Shown here piece after piece: positions 63,501 through 64,000 of a stretch of 64,000 bases of DNA. Source of the DNA: Strongylocentrotus purpuratus (lineage: Eukaryota > Echinodermata > Echinoidea > Camarodonta > Strongylocentrotidae); contig NW_022145611.1 of assembly GCF_000002235.5 (NCBI RefSeq), positions 6,255,945 through 6,319,944 of the forward strand, given 5' to 3'. Both the position numbers and the translations under genes were made by a program. Position 1 is the stretch's first letter, and every line of letters starts with the position of its first letter. The notes under the pieces were generated by a model. It was not told where the DNA came from. It was given only the letters and a program-made list of their open reading frames with translations, and did not search any database.

Positions 63501-63793
63501 ATTGAGAAAATGAAATGGGGAACTACATCAATAAAGCCCTTAGGCCGTGTACAAGCGTTGTTCCCAAAGCATTCATAGCATATGATATATTCACATATTC
63601 ACAGCAGATGATATGTATATCAATTCAGATTGCAATAGAAAAATTCAGATATATTTGTATTAACGTGTTGGCTTTTTGTGTTTTTCTCCCTCTAGGGGTC
63701 TATGTATGCCAGTCACCCATCTAGCAGCTATGATCTCTTTGCGACGTCAGCAGTCACAGATGGGATTAAAGTGTGGGATCTTAGGTCCAATAG
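48425..63793 (+). CDS. WDR27: WD repeat-containing protein 27, 20 exons, 3' end beyond window
   Basis: Twenty exons join in consistent phases into 823 codons plus two bases. WD40-type blades are visible from their ends: VAHKRRVSAIAF...GSDYIIVWNV (residues ~52-85), LEGHTALVTCAEF...SASEDRTFKVWDI (~144-178), VRMYDL (~216-221), GHNGALNSATW...SDDKTARIW (~614-643) and SAVTDGIKVWDL (~809-820). Between the propeller parts lies a charged, low-complexity linker (DEEEDDD at ~278-284, Lys/Ser-rich ~475-505) followed by FKSKVSSSGY and KMFSPQTK. As I recall human WDR27, it has the same order, including the SKV-x-SSGY, FSPKT, SAQFYYID and IVLAAG-like segments, so orthology is well supported. WDR27 is a poorly characterised beta-propeller scaffold with no established enzymatic role. 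It is incomplete here: the last propeller blades lie past 64000. Confidence 0.93.
48587..48955 (+). mobile_element. MITE-like dispersed element (copy 2), WDR27 intron 1
   Basis: Colinear with 19674-20012, with extra segments (CCTGTCTAATTA, AAGCGCAATTTTTGTA) that the other copy lacks. Outer ends are imperfect inverted repeats. It starts about 20 bases after the exon 1 donor. Confidence 0.75.
49180..49321 (+). CDS. WDR27: WDR27 exon 2
   Basis: Residues 48-94: PLELVAHKRRVSAIAFGF... GSDYIIVWNVEKARTTHDT. A complete WD blade with His54, Asp78 and Trp83 in the usual spacing. Phase 0 in, phase 1 out (donor GTAATA). Confidence 0.92.
49350..49530 (+). repeat. Dispersed ~180-bp repeat (copy 3), WDR27 intron 2
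   Basis: Same orientation as 16338-16515, and like it lacks the palindrome. It begins about 30 bases after the exon 2 donor. Confidence 0.8.
50111..50235 (+). CDS. WDR27: WDR27 exon 3
   Basis: Residues up to 136: QQIRGTIIGTNYDEPQYVAF, NPDDNLVALCVENEVLILDA Q. Propeller blade lacking the Trp of WD but with ILDA in its place, as in the family. Acceptor ACGTCCAG, donor GTAAGA. Confidence 0.92.
50275..50523. mobile_element. Foldback MITE (TCAGTGACACAAAGAC ends), copy 2
   Basis: The left end GGGGTCAGTGACACAAAGAC and the right end TCTTTGTGTCACTGAACCCT are reverse complements with small changes. The whole element matches 29135-29370 in reverse complement. It starts 40 bases after exon 3. Confidence 0.8.
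50525..50700. repeat. Interspersed repeat fragment
   Basis: TATAGCGCTCTCACAAAAT, CATAGCACTTTACAAGATAC and GTTGATTCCAGAGGCAGC. Similar in layout to 36545-36880, placed directly after the foldback element. Confidence 0.4.
51063..51224. mobile_element. Short MITE with GGGCC ends, copy 2
   Basis: CAGGGCCATTTTTCATGAAAC at the left and GTTGTATAAAACATGCAGGGCC at the right. Interior pairs such as ACTGGTTATCAGTAAT and ATTGATGACAAGT match the family at 30022-30169 (whose interior GATTGGCTG appears here in inverse order). Confidence 0.65.
51444..51557 (+). CDS. WDR27: WDR27 exon 4
   Basis: Residues 137-174: KERLDMRLEGHTALVTCAEF ... SASEDRTFK. A strong GH (146-147) and SED (168-170) pair, completed by VWD in exon 5. 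Exactly 38 codons, phase 0 on both sides, donor GTAAGT. Confidence 0.95.
51640..51740. repeat. Poly-C run and (GA)n tract, WDR27 intron 4
   Basis: About 13 C, then AGAGAG repeats on the + strand. Confidence 0.85.
52167..52218 (+). CDS. WDR27: WDR27 exon 5 (52-nt micro-exon)
   Basis: VWDIATQCLIYQSSIIS, completing the blade of exon 4. Acceptor CTAAACAG, donor GTTTGT, phase 0 in and phase 1 out. Confidence 0.9.
52640..52710 (+). CDS. WDR27: WDR27 exon 6
   Basis: ASPFLCLAIDPYSQCVALGT TDGQ, residues ~192-215. Acceptor CTTCGCTGCAG, donor GTACCG (weak), phase 1 in and phase 0 out. Confidence 0.9.
52853..52993. mobile_element. Short MITE with GGGCCC ends, WDR27 intron 6
   Basis: CAGGGCCCCATTGTACAAAG on the left and CTCTGTAAGACGGGCCCAG on the right. 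Internal inverted pairs are TATCAATCACAAGTAATTTG / GCGATTGATA and GAGACTTAC / GTAAGTCTC. Confidence 0.7.
53132..53255 (+). CDS. WDR27: WDR27 exon 7
   Basis: VRMYDLSEGKGFRCLHHVDI AKHLRQQNRLKAEQKASTSS Q, residues 216-256. The exon begins GTAAGG immediately after the acceptor AG, so the junction is both a 3' and a 5' splice-site match. Phase 0 in, phase 1 out, donor GTCAGT. Confidence 0.92.
53295..53520 (+). repeat. SINE-type repeat, WDR27 intron 7
   Basis: A decayed tRNA-like head (GCAGTGGTTTCATAACCGAG) followed by GGTAAGGCATTAATCCTCAT, GAGAGGACTTAAAGCCG, CCCTGGTTGCTTACTTACAA and CTGACTGCTCTCTTAGCAGTCAGGT. Related tail pieces occur at about 56620-56740 and 62000-62100. Confidence 0.6.
53521..54553 (+). 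other. WDR27 intron 7, distal part
   Basis: AT-rich DNA. It includes TTAATTAATTAATTAATAAT near 54260 and a small hairpin AGCCAGC-AAAAA-GCTGGCT near 54335. Nothing else seen. Confidence 0.6.
54554..54770 (+). CDS. WDR27: WDR27 exon 8 (acidic linker)
   Basis: Residues ~257-328: GPATISSKPSWKKQEADHSV, VDEEEDDDAAECGESILGLG, then FSSPKTAPKAGARGKG and FLLPDTSLVE. Largest exon (217 nt), GC-rich, mostly disordered and acidic. The end (PAFLLPDTSL) returns to folded propeller. Donor GTGAGT, phase 2 out. Confidence 0.9.
55180..55290. repeat. (GGA)n polypurine tract, WDR27 intron 8
   Basis: GGAGGAGGAGGAGG repeated with G-runs, all purine on the + strand. Confidence 0.85.
55437..55540 (+). CDS. WDR27: WDR27 exon 9
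   Basis: EELSDSTSHLMIGTPGALLQ LNAASCMVEQYIDFQ. Reads as a propeller blade (MIGTPGALLQLN...). Acceptor AATCTCCTAG, donor GTAAGC, phase 2 in and phase 1 out. Confidence 0.9.
55625..55895. repeat. Strand-asymmetric poly-T/poly-C region, WDR27 intron 9
   Basis: Runs of T (up to ~22) and C (up to ~24), with repeats of the GATTTTTCCC type. The + strand frame 55650-55940 is low complexity. Confidence 0.85.
56387..56481 (+). CDS. WDR27: WDR27 exon 10
   Basis: GPLQSDEHIDQEDVVLGVAG NYSFSSSPHDSQ. Acceptor ATTTTGATAG, donor GTAATG, phase 1 in and phase 0 out. Confidence 0.88.
56528..56800 (+). repeat. MITE end plus SINE-type tail, WDR27 intron 10
   Basis: GGGACCCTGTTGCATAAAAC is a left end of the GGGCC family without its partner. 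From about 56620 follow TTTTACCTGACTGCTATG, GTAAGCAACCAGAGGAC, TGATCTACATTTGCCGCTCG and TGGGTAGGAAG-AAATCCTTGAATGCT, which are SINE body motifs. Confidence 0.6.
57080..57405 (+). mobile_element. 3' end of a non-LTR retroposon
   Basis: AT-rich 3'-UTR-like sequence with GTTTATAATGATTTGTAATG and an AATAAA, ending in tandem ATTGA (TTGAAATTGAATTGAATTGA) as non-LTR element tails do. It ends about 25 bp before the exon 11 acceptor. A similar TTCAATTCAATTCAATTCTC start in reverse orientation occurs at 63415. Confidence 0.5.
57431..57624 (+). CDS. WDR27: WDR27 exon 11
   Basis: VTCLIGSLFHNSVHTLAIGC ... SQMMEKSLDIITTESDGGSS NTLEISVIPK, residues ~396-459. Acceptor CTCTAATCAG, donor GTAAGT, phase 0 in and phase 2 out. 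Confidence 0.92.
57794..57915. mobile_element. Short MITE with GGGGGGTTG...AACACCCCCC ends
   Basis: The left ATGGGGGGTTGCAAGAAAG and the right CTTTGTGAAACACCCCCCAT are imperfect inverted repeats. The right end resembles the foldback element at 1455-1730 (GTTTCACAAAGA). It lies 50 bases before exon 12. Confidence 0.6.
57969..58142 (+). CDS. WDR27: WDR27 exon 12 (basic linker)
   Basis: TPVAEKSLLRSELVPKSKAV, then KKSKSAGTKNVKAKDQPLTF and KSKVSSSGYSETSR. The SKVxSSGY block is a conserved WDR27 landmark in my recollection. An internal AAAGTAAGC (58108-58116) is a strong cryptic donor. The used donor is GTAATT, phase 2 to phase 2. Confidence 0.93.
58275..58560. repeat. (CT)n polypyrimidine tract, WDR27 intron 12
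   Basis: CTCTCT with CACACA islands, all pyrimidine-rich. The open frames on both strands (58198-58626) are low complexity. Confidence 0.9.
58882..58971 (+). CDS. WDR27: WDR27 exon 13
   Basis: TKMFSPQTKQASSKKATISI QKSSSAPGI. The MFSPxT motif is shared with the family. 90 nt, phase 2 on both sides, so it can be skipped in frame. Donor GTAGTT. Confidence 0.9.
59496..59602 (+). CDS. WDR27: WDR27 exon 14
   Basis: SLLKEYSVDSEPPKTLKTKL VVSEQGSPINSISFS. Start of the second propeller (INSISFSxDG continues in exon 15). Donor GTAAGT, phase 2 in and phase 1 out. Confidence 0.92.
59804..60130. mobile_element. Foldback MITE, copy 2 of the family at 7290-7653
   Basis: The ends GGCCGGTCTTCATCAGCTTG and CGAGCTGATGAAGACAGGCC are reverse complements with few mismatches. 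Pairing extends through AGTTTGCCATATAACCTGCTAT and its partner. Internal GGGATATT and AATAGCAGG motifs repeat. It ends 51 bp before exon 15. Confidence 0.85.
60182..60271 (+). CDS. WDR27: WDR27 exon 15
   Basis: DDGQSIACAMADKSAQILKM PLTGKGTAFS. Ends with the split Gly of the next GH motif. 90 nt, phase 1 on both sides, donor GTGTGT. Confidence 0.92.
60350..60510 (+). repeat. SINE body fragment, WDR27 intron 15
   Basis: GGCATTAATCTACTTTTGCC, AGGAGAGAAATGGGGACCTG and GGGAGTGGAGATGGTGCACA. No tRNA-like head. Confidence 0.6.
60511..61336 (+). other. WDR27 intron 15, distal part
   Basis: AT-rich sequence in which I see no gene or named repeat. Confidence 0.6.
61337..61515 (+). CDS. WDR27: WDR27 exon 16
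   Basis: A textbook WD blade: GH (614-615), ALNSATWSHHNQWLLTTSDD (through 637), ARIW (ending Trp 643), then RGLADPVMTFDRVNNNFDSD and KEKATTGDK. Acceptor TTTCTTAG, donor GTAAGA, phase 1 in and phase 0 out. Confidence 0.95.
61575..61790 (+). repeat. SINE body with (ATT)n tail, WDR27 intron 16
   Basis: TGATCTACATTTGCCACTCT, CCACCCAGGTGG, TCGGTAGGAAGAATTCCTTG and GCTGTGCTATATATAAATAAAC, ending in seven ATT repeats. It stops about 45 bp before exon 17. Confidence 0.7.
61830..61963 (+). CDS. WDR27: WDR27 exon 17
   Basis: SNALFGKEIKLGQFYYVDRF VLLMSANSLFMYKYHLDTKV DDIKR. The GQFYYVD and MYKYHLDT segments match the AQFYYID / LLRYHIDT region I recall in vertebrate WDR27. Donor GTGAAA, phase 0 in and phase 2 out. 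Confidence 0.93.
62000..62100 (+). repeat. SINE-type tail fragment, WDR27 intron 17
   Basis: GTTTTACCTGACTGCTATTT, GTAAGTAAGCAACCAGGAGG and GACTTAGTAATGAGGATTAA, as at 53400-53520 and 56620-56720. Confidence 0.55.
62363..62460 (+). CDS. WDR27: WDR27 exon 18
   Basis: YQTNSRYKLVKQFQMEKAQQ ITAMSAINTFNS, then the first base of a Tyr codon. Phase 2 in, phase 1 out. The donor is GTATCCTTT, the U12-type consensus. Confidence 0.93.
62461..63250 (+). other. WDR27: U12-type (minor spliceosome) intron of WDR27
   Basis: The 5' end GTATCCTTTC matches the U12 donor consensus (A/G)TATCCTTT at every base. CTCCTTAACT at 63226-63235 matches the U12 branch-site consensus TTCCTTAAC except for one flanking base. 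Its adenosines (63232/63233) lie 17-18 bases before the final AG at 63250. The intron interrupts a codon in phase 1. It also contains a foldback element (62854-63028). Confidence 0.85.
62854..63028. mobile_element. Foldback MITE (TCAAACCTGTCT ends), copy 2
   Basis: TCAAACCTGTCT at 62854 and AGACAGGTTTGA at 63017-63028 are exact reverse complements. Internal CTATAAAGGCCACC pairs with GGTGGCCTTTATAG. Related to 38832-39020. Confidence 0.85.
63251..63372 (+). CDS. WDR27: WDR27 exon 19
   Basis: Continues the split Tyr: IVLCAGSDKSIEALDMNVGK TAARIADVQSRAVHVIAQNQ. Matches the SHIVLAAG...EVFDLNAG region I recall in human. Donor GTAAGA, phase 1 in and phase 0 out. Confidence 0.95.
63413..63560 (-). 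mobile_element. Retroposon 3' end in reverse orientation, WDR27 intron 19
   Basis: Starts with (AATTC)n-like TTCAATTCAATTCAATTCTC and TTTATTTC, the mirror of the ATTGA tail at 57360-57400. The inner extent is uncertain. Confidence 0.45.
63696..63793 (+). CDS. WDR27: WDR27 exon 20 (last one in the window)
   Basis: GSMYASHPSSSYDLFATSAV TDGIKVWDLRSNR, residues 792-823. A WD blade ending VWDL. Acceptor TTTTTCTCCCTCTAG, donor GTGAGA, phase 2 out. At least one further exon must lie beyond 64000. Confidence 0.95.
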
Positions 63794-64000
63794 GTGAGAC
63801 AAACCCGGCCCCTCTATGGTTTTATGTATGCCAGTCATCTTTCTAGATATCCATTTTCTTTGCAAAAGATCATATTTACTCTTGAACAAAACACATTTGG
63901 CATTCTCTAAAGCATATGTTAACAATTGTCTGAAAGTGTTACTGTTTCTTGACTTTTATAATGTAATTTCTTTTATTTTACTTCATTTCATTTCGAGGAA
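63794..64000 (+). other. WDR27: WDR27 intron 20, truncated by the window edge
   Basis: AT-rich, no acceptor or exon recognised before the end. Confidence 0.6.

Noticed and set aside
48425..63793. Other WD40 families (e.g. WDR5-like or splicing WD proteins) as identity for gene 2
   Set aside because: The linker landmarks (SKVxSSGY, FSPxT, QFYYVD, IVLxAG) and their order fit WDR27 specifically.

Overview
The window is metazoan nuclear DNA: AT-rich, intron-dominated, with two multi-exon genes on the + strand and a dense load of small transposons and tandem repeats. The repeat content (tRNA-derived SINEs, many short foldback elements, Helitron-like elements carrying minisatellites, CT/GA microsatellites, a decayed non-LTR reverse transcriptase) and the divergence of the two proteins from vertebrate homologues suggest a marine deuterostome invertebrate. 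An echinoderm such as a sea urchin is my best guess. This is inferred from repeat style, not proven.

Gene 1 (about 1922-38638) is the 3' end of a gene whose C-terminus resembles the SIPA1-like (SPAR / Rap-GAP) family. Four exons with compatible splice phases encode the last ~187 residues: a W-N-L-V-x-A-A-K-type segment, a Ser/Arg-rich segment and a terminal coiled coil. The exons are separated by introns of 19.5, 6.0 and 10.6 kb. Within the first intron a CpG-rich patch ends in a coding-looking ORF (13478-13661) whose donor is phase-compatible with the next exon. It is a candidate alternative first exon for a short isoform. Just before the terminal exon, the acceptor region exists in three tandem copies, the last one split by a SINE.

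From 38639 to about 48400 lies the 3' UTR plus intergenic DNA. It holds a MITE, two SINE-type repeats, a 154-bp tandem duplication, a 1.1-kb Helitron-like element and several perfect hairpins.

Gene 2 (48400 to the right edge) is the WDR27 orthologue, a WD40 beta-propeller protein. Twenty coding exons give 823 codons in one continuous frame. The gene runs off the right end, so its last WD repeats are missing. Its introns are mostly short and packed with MITEs. The intron between exons 18 and 19 has the donor and branch-point signatures of a U12-type (minor spliceosome) intron, while the others look U2-type.

I saw no bacterial-type operon, CRISPR array or convincing free-standing RNA gene. The most notable points are the U12 intron, the triplicated splice acceptor, the candidate alternative promoter/exon, and transposon families whose boundaries can be read from target duplications or from an empty-site comparison.
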